64,000 bases of DNA, from the NCBI GenBank assembly GCA_963823515.1, contig CAWGMB010000019.1, positions 248,001 through 312,000 of the forward strand. Direction: 5' to 3'. Positions within the stretch are counted from its first letter, which is position 1. The number at the start of each line of letters is the position of its first letter. Below, piece by piece: positions 6,973 through 15,705 of the stretch. Below the pieces are notes generated by a model that saw only the letters and a list, made by a program, of their open reading frames with translations, did not search any database and was not told where the DNA came from. Position numbers and translations under genes: made by a program. The DNA comes from Miltoncostaea sp963823515 (GTDB taxonomy: Bacteria; Actinomycetota; Thermoleophilia; Miltoncostaeales; Miltoncostaeaceae).

Positions 6973-9864
6973 TCAGCCGCAACCCGAGGTCGCGCCGCAG
7001 GTGCGGCAGGTGAGGCACGTGCCGGCGCGCACCATGTCCGAGCTGCCGCACGACGAGCAGATCTGCCCGGTCGAGTCGAGCGTCAGGCGCGGCTTGGCCG
7101 GCCCGCCCGCATCGGCCGCGTGGCCGTTGGCGTTGGCGTTCGGCTCGGCGGCCACCGTGCCGAAGGCGAGCTGGTCGTCGGGGGCGTCCGACTCCTCGGC
7201 CGGCAGCGTCTCCACGACCGCTCCCCCCAGGGGGAGGACGCCGGCCGTGACCTGGTCCTCGGCCGAGAGGAACTTCGACGCCATCCAGCGCGCGAGGTAG
7301 TCCACGACCGAGCGGGCCATGGGGATGCGCGGGTTGCCCGTGAAGCCCGAGGGCTCGAAGCGGTGATCGATGTACTTCGAGATCAGGCTCTCCACCGGCA
7401 CGCCGTGCTGGAGGGCCATCGACCAGGCGATCGCCACCGAGTCCATCAGGCCGGAGACGGTCGAGCCCTGCTTGCTCATCTTGACGAAGACCTCGCCGGG
7501 CTCACCGTTCTCGTAGAGGCCGACCGTGATGTAGCCCTCCTGTCCGCCCACGCTGAACTTGTGGGTCAGCGCCGCGCGGTCGTCCGGCAGGCGGCGCCGC
7601 ACCGGGGTGGCGGCGTCCTCCACGACGGGGGCCACGCCGGCCTTCGCCTTCGAGCCGTCGGTTGTCGAGAGCGGCTGGGTGCGCTTGGAGCCGTCACGGT
7701 AGATCGCGATGGCCTTCAGCCCGAGCTCCCAGCCGAGGCGGTAGACGTCGGCGACGTCGTCGACCGTGGCCGAGTTGGGGAGGTTGACCGTCTTCGAGAT
7801 GGCGCCCGAGACGAAGGGCTGCACCGCGGCCATCATCCGGACGTGGCCCTCCGGGCCGATGGTGCGGCCGCCGTCGACCCCGAAGGCGCAGTCGAACACC
7901 GGCAGGTGCGCCTGGTCCAGGCCGGGCGCGCCCTCCATGCCGCCGCTCGCGTCCACGTGGGCGAGGATCTCGGCCCGCTGGCCCTGGTCGTAGCCGAGGG
8001 CGCGCAGGGCGCGCTCGACGTCGGTGTTGACGAGCTTCATGTAGCCGCCGCCGACCAGCGTCTTGTAGCTGATCAGCCCGATGGCCGGCTCGATGCCCGT
8101 GGTCTGCGCGTCCATCATGAAGCTGATCGTCCCGGTCGGGGCGATCACGCTCACCTGCGCGTTGCGGTAGCCGGGCGTGCCCAGGCGCTCCGACTGCCCG
8201 AGGGCGACCGCGTCGTCGAGCGCGGCCGCGGCCGCGGAGCGCACGTCGGCGTAGCTCGGGCGGGCGGCGCGGGGGGGCAGCTCGAGGGCGGCGTCGCGGT
8301 GCATGCGCACGACGCGGTCCTGGGCCTCCTTGTCGGCCTCGTAGCCGTCGTAGGCGCCGACGCGCGCCGCGAGGCGCGCCGACTGGCCGTACGCCTCTCC
8401 CTGCATCAGGGCGGTGAGCGCCCCGGCCCACGCGCGGCCCTCGTCCGAGTCGTACGCGAGGCCCTGGCACATCAGCAGGGAGCCGAGGTTGGTGTAGCCC
8501 TGGCCGAGCTGCCGGTAGGCGCGGGCGTTGTCGCCGATGCGCTTGGTCGGGTAGCTGGCCGGCGTCACCACGATCTCCTGCGCGGTCAGCACCACCCGCA
8601 CCGCGTGGCGGAAGTCGTTGACGCGGAAGGTGCCGTCCTCGTCGAGGAACTCCATCAGGTTGATCGAGGCGAGGTTGCAGGCCGAGTCGTCGATGTGCAT
8701 GTACTCGGAGCACGGGTTGGAGCCCGAGATGCGCCCGGCGTTGGGGCTGGTGTGCCAGCGCTGGATCGCGTCCTCGTACTGCACGCCGGGGTCGCCGCAG
8801 GCCCAGGCGGCCTCGGCGATCTCGCGCATCAGCTCGCGGGCGGGAATGGTCTCGTGGACGTCGTCGCTCTGCACGGTGCGCGTCTCCCAGGGCGCGTCGT
8901 CCTGGACGGCCCGGAAGAACTCGTCGGTGAGGCGCACCGAGTTGTTGGCGTTCTGGAACTGGATCGAGCGCCAGGCGTCGCCGTTGAGGCCGAGGTCGTA
9001 CCCCATGTCGCCCAGGGCGTAGGCCTTCGCCTCCTCGTGGGCCTTGCAGCGCACGAACTCGAGGATGTCCGGGTGGTGCCCGTCGAGGATCACCATCTTG
9101 GCCGCTCGTCGCGTGCCGCCGCCGGACTTGATCGAGCCCGCGCCCGAGTCGGCCCAGCGCATGAAGCTGACCGGCCCCGAGGCCTGGCCGCCGTTGGAGA
9201 GGGGCTCGCCGTCGCTGCGCAGCCGCGACAGGTTCACGCCCGCGCCCGAGCCGCCCCGGAAGATCTCGGACTCCGAGGCGATCCAGCGCTGGATGGAGGG
9301 CATCGTGTCGTTGACCGACAGGATGAAGCAGGCCGAGGCCTGGTTGACCTGGGGCTCGTGGGCCTCGACCGGCGGCTCGTCCACGTCGAGGATGCGGTCG
9401 TCGTCGAACTCGCGGCGGGCCGCGTCGACTCCGCAGTTGAACCAGACCGGCGAGTTGAAGGCGGCCTTCTGCGTCACCAGGATGTGGCGCAGCTCCTGGG
9501 CGAAGGTCTCGGCCTCCTCGTCGTCGGCGAAGTAACCGCCCTTCACCCCGTGGTGGCGGATGGTGTCGACCACGCGGTCGATCACCTCGCGCAGGCTGAC
9601 CTCCCGGCGGGGGTCGTCCATGCCGTAGCGGAAGTACTTCGAGGCGACGATGCGCACGGCGGTGTCCGACCAGTCGAGCGGGAACTCGCAGGCGAGCTGC
9701 TCGAACACGACGCGCTCGGGCCTGCCGTCCCGGGCGGGCTCGACGATCCTGGCGTCGCGCGGGCTCCAGGCGACCTCGTCGTAGGGATGCGTGCCCGGTC
9801 GTGTGAAGCGGCGGGTGATCCCCAACGCCCGATCGGTCATCGTGGGGGGCGCGTCAGTCGCCAT
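6973..9864 (-). CDS. nrdJ: Adenosylcobalamin-dependent (class II) ribonucleotide reductase
   Basis: 963-residue class II RNR that reduces ribonucleotides to deoxyribonucleotides using B12, with no need for oxygen or a radical subunit. Seen: ACFILSVNDTM and SGAGVNLSRLRS in the N-terminal half, the active-site NPCSE (Cys385) followed by CNLASINL, the APTGTISF loop, and the conserved GVPVESLISKYIDHRFEPSGF near the end. The C-terminus has a zinc-ribbon-like tail with CSSC, CLTC and CRTC pairs plus a final SGCG, where the redox-shuttle cysteines of this family lie. The ATG overlaps the end of nrdR by 11 nt, so the two are co-transcribed. Confidence 0.95.
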   Translation of the reverse strand: MATDAPPTMTDRALGITRRFTRPGTHPYDEVAWSPRDARIVEPARDGRPERVVFEQLACEFPLDWSDTAVRIVASKYFRYGMDDPRREVSLREVIDRVVDTIRHHGVKGGYFADDEEAETFAQELRHILVTQKAAFNSPVWFNCGVDAARREFDDDRILDVDEPPVEAHEPQVNQASACFILSVNDTMPSIQRWIASESEIFRGGSGAGVNLSRLRSDGEPLSNGGQASGPVSFMRWADSGAGSIKSGGGTRRAAKMVILDGHHPDILEFVRCKAHEEAKAYALGDMGYDLGLNGDAWRSIQFQNANNSVRLTDEFFRAVQDDAPWETRTVQSDDVHETIPARELMREIAEAAWACGDPGVQYEDAIQRWHTSPNAGRISGSNPCSEYMHIDDSACNLASINLMEFLDEDGTFRVNDFRHAVRVVLTAQEIVVTPASYPTKRIGDNARAYRQLGQGYTNLGSLLMCQGLAYDSDEGRAWAGALTALMQGEAYGQSARLAARVGAYDGYEADKEAQDRVVRMHRDAALELPPRAARPSYADVRSAAAAALDDAVALGQSERLGTPGYRNAQVSVIAPTGTISFMMDAQTTGIEPAIGLISYKTLVGGGYMKLVNTDVERALRALGYDQGQRAEILAHVDASGGMEGAPGLDQAHLPVFDCAFGVDGGRTIGPEGHVRMMAAVQPFVSGAISKTVNLPNSATVDDVADVYRLGWELGLKAIAIYRDGSKRTQPLSTTDGSKAKAGVAPVVEDAATPVRRRLPDDRAALTHKFSVGGQEGYITVGLYENGEPGEVFVKMSKQGSTVSGLMDSVAIAWSMALQHGVPVESLISKYIDHRFEPSGFTGNPRIPMARSVVDYLARWMASKFLSAEDQVTAGVLPLGGAVVETLPAEESDAPDDQLAFGTVAAEPNANANGHAADAGGPAKPRLTLDSTGQICSSCGSSDMVRAGTCLTCRTCGATSGCG

Positions 9865-10465
9865 CGGTTGCCTCCTGGGCGGTCGTGCGCGGTGCGACCA
9901 CATCGCGCCCACCGGGCAGTGCCCTGAGGGTAGCGCGACCGGGTGAAGTGGGGTCCGCGTCGAGTGTCTGGAAGAGCTGGTCGTCGAGGGGGAACTGTCC
10001 ACGGGGCAGGGGCGGCTCACGCTCGAGCCGCGCGAGCTCGTCCTCGAACTCGTCGACGTCCGCGAATTTGCGGTAGACCGACGCGAAGCGCACGTAGGCC
10101 ACCGGATCGATCTCCTTGAGCCGGCGCAGCACGAGCTCACCGATCTGCGGGCTGCTCACCTCCTGGCGCAGGCGGTTACGCAGCTCGGTCTCGATGTCGC
10201 GCACCGCCATCTCGAGCGACGCCGTCGACACCTGCCGCTTGTGGCAGGCACGCTGAAGCCCCTCGAGGAGCTTGCCGCGGTCGAACGACTGGCGCTCGCC
10301 CGACGACTTCACGACCACCAGCGGCATCTCCTCGCACCGCTCGTAGGTGGTGAAGCGCCGCCCGCACGACTGGCACTCGCGCCGGCGGCGGATGGCGTCC
10401 TTGGTGTCGGCGACGCGCGACTCGACCACGCGGTGCTCGGGGTGTTCGCAGAACGGGCAGATCAT
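9854..10465 (-). CDS. nrdR: Transcriptional repressor NrdR
   Basis: 203-residue NrdR. N-terminal zinc ribbon: MICPFCEHPEHRV... and CQSCGRRFTTYER. The ATP-cone follows (PLVVVKSSGERQSFDRGKL). NrdR senses dATP/ATP and represses RNR genes. The family is usually ~150-160 residues; the ~45-residue Pro/Arg-rich tail here is extra. A TAGCGC hexamer on this strand lies 6 nt before the ATG, so the nrdR-nrdJ mRNA is probably leaderless, and two NrdR-box-like sites cover the promoter, implying autoregulation. Confidence 0.95.
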   Translation of the reverse strand: MICPFCEHPEHRVVESRVADTKDAIRRRRECQSCGRRFTTYERCEEMPLVVVKSSGERQSFDRGKLLEGLQRACHKRQVSTASLEMAVRDIETELRNRLRQEVSSPQIGELVLRRLKEIDPVAYVRFASVYRKFADVDEFEDELARLEREPPLPRGQFPLDDQLFQTLDADPTSPGRATLRALPGGRDVVAPRTTAQEATDGD

Positions 10466-10471
10466 GCGTGT

Positions 10472-10487
10472 GCGCTATCCCTGGTGT
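10472..10487 (-). promoter_or_regulatory. NrdR-box-like site 1 overlapping the -10 of nrdR
   Basis: 10 of 16 positions match the NrdR consensus acaCwAtATaTwgtgt (plus-strand reading GCGCTATCCCTGGTGT). It contains the TAGCGC -10 hexamer of nrdR on the minus strand. Paired with site 2, 32 bp away (about three helical turns), the usual spacing of NrdR boxes. Confidence 0.55.
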
Positions 10488-10503
10488 GCCGTTGCCTGTC
10501 GCC

Positions 10504-10519
10504 ACACCATATTCAGCGT
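10504..10519 (-). promoter_or_regulatory. NrdR-box-like site 2
   Basis: 12 of 16 positions match the NrdR consensus (plus-strand reading ACACCATATTCAGCGT). It is an island of A/T in a very G/C-rich region, and lies 32 bp from site 1. Confidence 0.65.
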
Positions 10520-10633
10520 GGCGGAGGCGCATCCTTCCACACGTGCCAGAAGATGCAAACCCCCCGTTCGCGCCGGATTCCTGCTCGTACCGGCACGTCC
10601 GTGGCGGGCGCCGGGTGGACCTCGCGGCCGGGG

Positions 10634-11356
10634 CTAGTCCAGGAAGGTGAGGTGGGACAGCGGCCAGTAGACGACCTCCGCCTGCCCGATCACGTTGCCC
10701 ATGGGGACGAACGGATCGGGCTGCCACTGGTGCGCGTCGCAGGAGCCGGGGCGGTTGTCGCCCAGCACCAGGAGACGGTCCTTCGGCACCCTCAGCAGGT
10801 CGAGCACGTAGGTGGGCGAGTCCATGATCTGGCCGCCCGCGCCGTACGCGGCCCGGTCGCCCTTCAGCTCGACCGGGGTGATCGCCTCGGCCACCACGAA
10901 GGGCTTGCCGTTGACGTAGGTCACCGAGCGCGTGTCGCCCGGACGCAGGCGGATGCGCACCACCCGGCCGCCCATGATCGCGGAGGAGCCGAGGTCGGTG
11001 ACGCGGACGTTGGCGTACACCGGTCCGTCGGCGGCGGTCACCACCTCGCGCCGCACCTCCACCGTGTCGCCGGGCAGCCCGATCACCCGCTTCACGAATG
11101 GGATGTTCCCGCCGGCGGCGTCACCGCAGGTGCGGGTCGCCGAGGGCGGTGGGTGGAACACGATGATGTCGCGCCGCTGGATGTCGCGGAAGCGGTAGAT
11201 CAGCCGGTTGGCGATGATCCGGTCGTTGGCCTTGATCGTGGGGACCATCGACTCGGTCGGGATCTCGTAGGGCTTGGCGACCGCCGCCTGGATGACGAAG
11301 GCGAGCGCGACGGCCACGGCCATCGGCAGCAGGAAGTCCTTGACGAACCGCCTCAA
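10634..11356 (-). CDS. lepB: Signal peptidase I
   Basis: 240-residue type I signal peptidase, which cleaves signal peptides from exported proteins. One N-terminal membrane span (FLLPMAVAVALAFVIQAAV) is followed by PTESMVPTI with the catalytic Ser, then RRDIIVFHPP and FVKRVIGLPGD with the catalytic Lys, and LGDNRPGSCD near the end. TTG is chosen as start because it overlaps the stop of the upstream gene (TTGA) and gives a normal short basic n-region; the frame stays open upstream but that sequence is antisense shadow. Confidence 0.92.
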   Translation of the reverse strand: MRRFVKDFLLPMAVAVALAFVIQAAVAKPYEIPTESMVPTIKANDRIIANRLIYRFRDIQRRDIIVFHPPPSATRTCGDAAGGNIPFVKRVIGLPGDTVEVRREVVTAADGPVYANVRVTDLGSSAIMGGRVVRIRLRPGDTRSVTYVNGKPFVVAEAITPVELKGDRAAYGAGGQIMDSPTYVLDLLRVPKDRLLVLGDNRPGSCDAHQWQPDPFVPMGNVIGQAEVVYWPLSHLTFLD

Positions 11357-11757
11357 CGCGCGCTCCGGCGGCGCGCCAGGGCGCCGGCGCCGACCGCGCC
11401 GGCGACGAGCAGCAGGCCGACGGCGCCCCACACGGTGCTCGCGCCGCTCGAGGAGACCTCGACCGGGGTGGCCGGCACGACGCGGCCGCTCCCGCACGGC
11501 TGCCCGGGCACCGTGACATTCGAATACTGGGCCTCTTTGATGGTGTCGATCGCCGTCCCGTAGAGTCGCTGGTCGTCACGTGCCCGGCTGAGCGCGTCCC
11601 GGAAGTCCGCCCGTGAGTAGCACCCGTCGATATGGCCGTTGTTGACGGCGTCGAGCACAACGTCCTGCCCGCCCGCGAGGGCGGACGCCGTCACGCCGAG
11701 GAGCACCAGGGAAGACATGAGGAGCACCCAGGCGGGGCGTCGGAGCAGGGCAGCCAC
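11353..11757 (-). CDS. Exported/membrane-anchored protein of unknown function
   Basis: 134 residues from GTG 11757 (ATG at 11718 also possible). It has an N-terminal signal peptide (ALLRRPAWVLLMSSLVLLG...ASALA), a small extracellular domain with two cysteines (DGCYSR, GQPCG), a Ser-rich linker, and a C-terminal membrane span followed by RRRSAR. The C-terminal layout resembles wall- or membrane-anchored proteins, but no LPxTG motif is present. It overlaps lepB by 4 nt (TTGA), so the two are made together; a link to protein export is inferred from this only. Confidence 0.6.
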   Translation of the reverse strand: MAALLRRPAWVLLMSSLVLLGVTASALAGGQDVVLDAVNNGHIDGCYSRADFRDALSRARDDQRLYGTAIDTIKEAQYSNVTVPGQPCGSGRVVPATPVEVSSSGASTVWGAVGLLLVAGAVGAGALARRRSAR

Positions 11758-11793
11758 CCGGTGAGGGAGTCGGGGGGCGCGGACCCCCAGGGC

Positions 11794-13774
11794 GTGGCGG
11801 ATCGTAGCGACGGCCCCCAGGGCGGACAAGCGGTCCCGGCGGGGGCGCCCGCGACGCCGCGCGCCGCGACCGCGGTGGGCGTCGTCGCGCTCGCCGGATG
11901 GGCCCTGCTGGTCGTCGGCGGAGGGGGCATCGACCCGGGCGACGGCCTCGGCGGAGCAGGTCCGCGGGCGGCTTTCGGTGCCCTCGCCCTCGGCGGCCCG
12001 CTCGCGGCCCTCGCCCTCCTGCTCGCCTGGAACCGGGCGGCGCTGCGCGCCATGCCCACCCGACTCGCCCTCGCCGGGGCCGGCGGGCTCGCAGCGTGGA
12101 GCGCCTTCTCCATGTTCTGGGCGGCCGCCCCCGACCTGGCCTGGATCGACGCCAACCGCCAGGCCATCGGTCTCTGTGCGCTCCTGATCGGGCTCTGCGT
12201 GGGAGCCCTCCTCCCGGGTTCCCCGCGCCTGCTCGGCCTGGGACTGAGCGCGGCGGCGATGCCTCCCCTCGCCCTCGCGCTGGCGTCGAAGGTCTTCCCG
12301 GCGGCCCTCGGCGACGACAGCGACCTCGCGCGCCTCGCGGCGCCGCTCGGCTACTGGAACGGGCTTGCCCTGGTCGCGGTGATGGCGGTCCCCGGGCTGC
12401 TGTGGCTCGCCGGGGGCGCCCCCCGGGTCCGGCTGGGGCTCCCGCTCGCCGCGGTGGGACTGACGGTGGCGCTCACGACCATCCTGCTCACCTACTCGCG
12501 CGGCGGCATCCTGGCGCTGGCGATGGCCGTCGCGGTCACCACGGCCTTCCTGCCGCGCCGCGCGCCCGCGCTGGCGGCCCTGGTCGCCGCCTGCATCGCG
12601 GCCACGCTGCCGGCGGCCTTCGCCCTCACCGACCCCCTGCTCAGCTCCGACCAGATCCCCACCGGCCTGCGCGAGAGCGCGGGACTGGAGCTCGGATGGC
12701 GGATGCTGGCGAGCCTCGTCGTCGCGGCCCTCCTGGCGCCGGGCATCGCCCGGCTGGCCGGCCGGGTCGGCGTTCGACCGGCGCCGCGCGCGGCGCATCC
12801 TGGCCGCCTGCGCCCTGGCCGCCGTCGTGCTGGTGGCCGTCGGCGCGGCCACGGGCAATCCCGCGCGCGACTGGGCCGACGACCGCCTGGCCGAGTTCCG
12901 GGGCGAGGGCGGCGACGCGGTGGCCAACAACCCCGGGCGGCTGGTGAGCGCCGCGGGCAACCAGCGCAAGAGCTGGTGGGGAGAGTCCTGGCGCGGCTTC
13001 ACCGACGCCCCCGTGCTCGGGCAGGGGGCGGGCGGGTTCGCCCTCGTGCACCTGAAGGAGCGCCGCAGCGGGGACGACGCGCTGAACACCCGCGAGGCCC
13101 ACGGGATCGCCCCCTCGGTGGGCTCGGGGACCGGGTCCGTCGGGCTGGCGCTGCTCCTGGCGCTCGCCGGAGGGGTGGTCTGGGGCGTGGTGCGCGCGGG
13201 GACCCGGCATCCGTCGCCCGAAATCGGGATCCCCTTCGCGATCCTCGCCGCCTTCGCCCTGCAGGCGTCGGTGGACTGGTCGTGGGCGATCCCCGCCCTC
13301 ACCGTCCCCGCGCTCGGGGCGGCGGGCGTCGTTCTGGCGGCCGCGTCGCCCGGGGCGAGCGGGGTTCCCCCCCGACCGCGCCCCGTCGCCGCCGGCGTCC
13401 TCGCGGGACTGTGCCTACTCGCCGTGGCAAGCGCCGCGCTGCCCTGGTGGTCGACCCACCTGACCTCGCAGGGGGAGGACGCCCTGGCCGAGAACCAGCC
13501 GGCGCTCGCGCGCGATCGCGCCGACGCCGCGCGCGCCGCGAACCCGCTCTCCACCACCCCGCTGCTGCTCCTCGGCCGCGCCTACAACGACCTCGGTCAG
13601 CCCGCGCGGGCGCTCGGCGCCTATCGGGAGGCCACCCGGATGCAGCCGGACAACCCCTCCACCTGGCGTGCGCTCGCCATCTTCCTCGGCCGCGACCCGA
13701 GCGCCGCAGACGCCTGGCGCCAGGTGCGGCGCCTCGACCCGCAGGATCCCGAGGCGGCCCTGCGGGCCGGTTAG
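11794..13774 (+). CDS. O-antigen ligase-like membrane protein with C-terminal TPR (frameshifted)
   Basis: About 10-12 hydrophobic segments, the Wzy/WaaL-type LTYSRGG motif, a large extracellular loop, and a C-terminal TPR-like region (PLLLLGRAYNDLGQPARALGAYREATRMQP split across two helices). Such proteins polymerise or ligate polysaccharide or glycosylate proteins. The frame used up to about 12760 (ending ...IARLAGR) must change by one base to continue with FDRRRARRILAACALAAVV... from about 12770; one extra base in the G/C-rich stretch there explains it. The start (GTG 11794 or 11875) is uncertain. The TAG stop is formed at the junction with the palindromic element that follows. Confidence 0.75.
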
Positions 13775-13936
13775 AAGGTCTTTCGGAATGAGTCGCGGTC
13801 GGTCTGCCGCGAAAACCGAGCGAGGACAGGACGCAGGGAGGGTGCGATGCCGGAGGGCATCGCCCCGACCGAGGACGACGCATCGCGAAGGTTTGCAGCG
13901 AGCAGACGGCCGCGGTTGTCATTCCGAAAGACCTTC
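13774..13936. mobile_element. MITE-like palindromic element, 163 bp
   Basis: Perfect 18-bp terminal inverted repeats (GAAGGTCTTTCGGAATGA and its complement) flanked by direct TTA repeats, a possible 3-bp target duplication. Inside, the arms keep pairing imperfectly up to an apical hairpin GCGATGCC-GGAG-GGCATCGC (13844-13863). There is no coding capacity. The insertion supplies the G of the TAG stop of the upstream gene. It could also act as a bidirectional terminator between the two convergent genes. Confidence 0.55.
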
Positions 13937-13946
13937 TTAGGCCCTC

Positions 13947-14873
13947 TCAGTCCGGAGTGTCCGCGCCCGGCACCGCGATCCCGAAGGTGAAGGGGCCGGC
14001 GAGGGGACGGCGCGCCTCCGGCGTGGGGCCGTGGCCGGGCAGGTCGGTGAGGCGCACGCCGAGGGCGCGGGCGTCCGGATGGATCGCCGGCGACACCTCG
14101 AGGCTCGTCTCGCTCCAACCGGGGCGGGCCGCACCGTGGATCGGCGACACCTCGTAGGCGGTGCCGCGGTCGTCCCAGACCTCCACCCTCCCGACGCCCG
14201 GGGTGAGGGGGGCGGCCCGCAGCGGATCCTCGACGAGCGCGCCCACGCTGAGCACGGCCCGGTCGGTGTACCGCTCGAGCGCCCAGAGGCAGACGGCGAC
14301 CCCGTCGCTGACCCGCGCCTGGCCGATGGGCAACAGGTCGCAGAAGGCGGCGAAGGTACGCGCCGGCACGCGCGCGGGCCGTCCCGGCGGGGGTGGCGCG
14401 GTGGGCGCGTCGGGGACGGGCGCGCCGGTGCGCGGCGGAAGGAGATCGATCTCGAACGCCCAGCTCACCCCGGAGAGCGGGCGCTCGATCCCCGTACCGC
14501 GCGCGACGGCGGTGCGCACCAGGCCGGTCACCTCCAGCGACAGGCGCCGCGCGTCGGGCGGCGGCGCGGGCTCGATCCACACGGCGGTCTGCAGGGCGCC
14601 GAGGCCCGCCTGCTGGGCGAGGTTCTGCACCTCGTACACGCGCCCGGCGTCGTCGCGCACCGCGAGGCCCTTCTCCGGATCCCATCCCAGCAGGCCGGGG
14701 GCGTCGGAGAGCACCAGCAACGGGAGCACCGCGCCCTCTGCGTGGACCTCCACGCAGAGGGCCGTGATCAGGGTGTCGCCCTCGCGGGCGACGGCCGAGG
14801 TGGGCAGGAGCCCACCGAGGCTGCCCTGGCGCCTGCGCTCGGGGCCGGGGGGTGCGACGGTCGCGGTGCTCAC
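13947..14873 (-). CDS. Unknown protein with two tandem homologous domains
   Basis: 308 residues from GTG 14873. The two halves resemble each other: each begins with a LLPxxxAR-type segment, has ITALCVEVHAEG / VAVCLWALERYT strands, a V-x-D-D-x-G-x-x-YEV strand (RDDAGRVYEV, WDDRGTAYEV), and ends with SLEV...PDAR.L.V.LTDL/TGL. A Pro-rich linker (TAPPPPGRPARVP) joins them. The pattern suggests two beta-sandwich domains from an internal duplication. No signal peptide or catalytic motif is seen and no family is recognised. Convergent with the O-antigen-ligase-like gene across the MITE-like element. Confidence 0.7.
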   Translation of the reverse strand: MSTATVAPPGPERRRQGSLGGLLPTSAVAREGDTLITALCVEVHAEGAVLPLLVLSDAPGLLGWDPEKGLAVRDDAGRVYEVQNLAQQAGLGALQTAVWIEPAPPPDARRLSLEVTGLVRTAVARGTGIERPLSGVSWAFEIDLLPPRTGAPVPDAPTAPPPPGRPARVPARTFAAFCDLLPIGQARVSDGVAVCLWALERYTDRAVLSVGALVEDPLRAAPLTPGVGRVEVWDDRGTAYEVSPIHGAARPGWSETSLEVSPAIHPDARALGVRLTDLPGHGPTPEARRPLAGPFTFGIAVPGADTPD

Positions 14874-14957
14874 ACCGGTCACGGTAGCGGCCCGACCACC
14901 GGCGCGTCGCGTCCGCCGGGCGGGCGGGCGGGCGGGGCGGCGGGATAGCGTGGGGCG

Positions 14958-15698
14958 GTGTCCGAGCCCCTGGCCCTCGTCCTGCTGCACCCCTTCCCGC
15001 TCGACGCCGAGTTCTGGAGCGCGGTGAGGCCCGCGCTGTCGGCCGACCGCCCGGTGATCGCGTGCGAGTTCCCCGGCCTCGGAGCCGCGCCGGCCCAGGC
15101 GGCGCCGAGCATCGACGGGTTCGCCGACTCGGTGGCGACGACGATCGCCCGGGAGTGCCCCGGCGGGCGGGCCGTGGTCTGCGGCCTGTCGCTCGGCGGC
15201 TACGCCGCGCTGGCGCTCGCGGCGCGCCACCCCGAGCGCGTGATCGCGCTCGTGCTGGCCGACACGCGGGCGGAGGACGACACCCCCGACGCCCGCGAGG
15301 GGCGCCACGCGAGCGCGGCACGGGTCCGGGCAGAGGGACCGGCCGGCTTCCTCGACGAGTTCGTCCCGCGCCTGGTGGCGGCCGGCGACGACGCCAGCCT
15401 CCACGCGGCCCGGGCGATCGCCGACGCGCAGGAGCCCGAGGCGATCGCCCGGGCCCTCGAGGCGCTGGCCGGACGCGCCGACCGGCGGCCCGACCTGCCG
15501 GCCATGGCGATGCCCGCCCTCGTGATCGCCGGCGAGCAGGACGTCCTCACCCCGATCGCCTGCTCACAGACGATGGTCGACGGACTGCCGGACGCCGAGC
15601 TGGTGGTGATCCCGCGCTCGGGCCACCTCACGGCCCTGGAGCATCCGGCCGACTTCGCGGCGGCCGTGCGCGACTTCCTGGAGCGGCGCGCGCTCTGA
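14958..15698 (+). CDS. Alpha/beta hydrolase
   Basis: 246-residue alpha/beta hydrolase. Nucleophile elbow GLSLGG (Ser), oxyanion-type LLHPFPLDAEFW near the N-terminus, acidic residue in GEQDVLTP, and catalytic His in SGHLTALEHP. The substrate cannot be told. A TAGCGT hexamer lies 6 nt before the GTG, indicating a leaderless transcript. The gene is convergent with the CGNR regulator. Confidence 0.85.
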   Translation: MSEPLALVLLHPFPLDAEFWSAVRPALSADRPVIACEFPGLGAAPAQAAPSIDGFADSVATTIARECPGGRAVVCGLSLGGYAALALAARHPERVIALVLADTRAEDDTPDAREGRHASAARVRAEGPAGFLDEFVPRLVAAGDDASLHAARAIADAQEPEAIARALEALAGRADRRPDLPAMAMPALVIAGEQDVLTPIACSQTMVDGLPDAELVVIPRSGHLTALEHPADFAAAVRDFLERRAL

Positions 15699-15705
15699 GT
15701 CGCCG

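Noticed and set aside
7120..9927. 935-codon open frame on the plus strand antisense to nrdJ
   Set aside because: It mirrors the real gene; composition is Val/Arg/Ala-biased with no family motifs. Long antisense frames are expected at this G+C.
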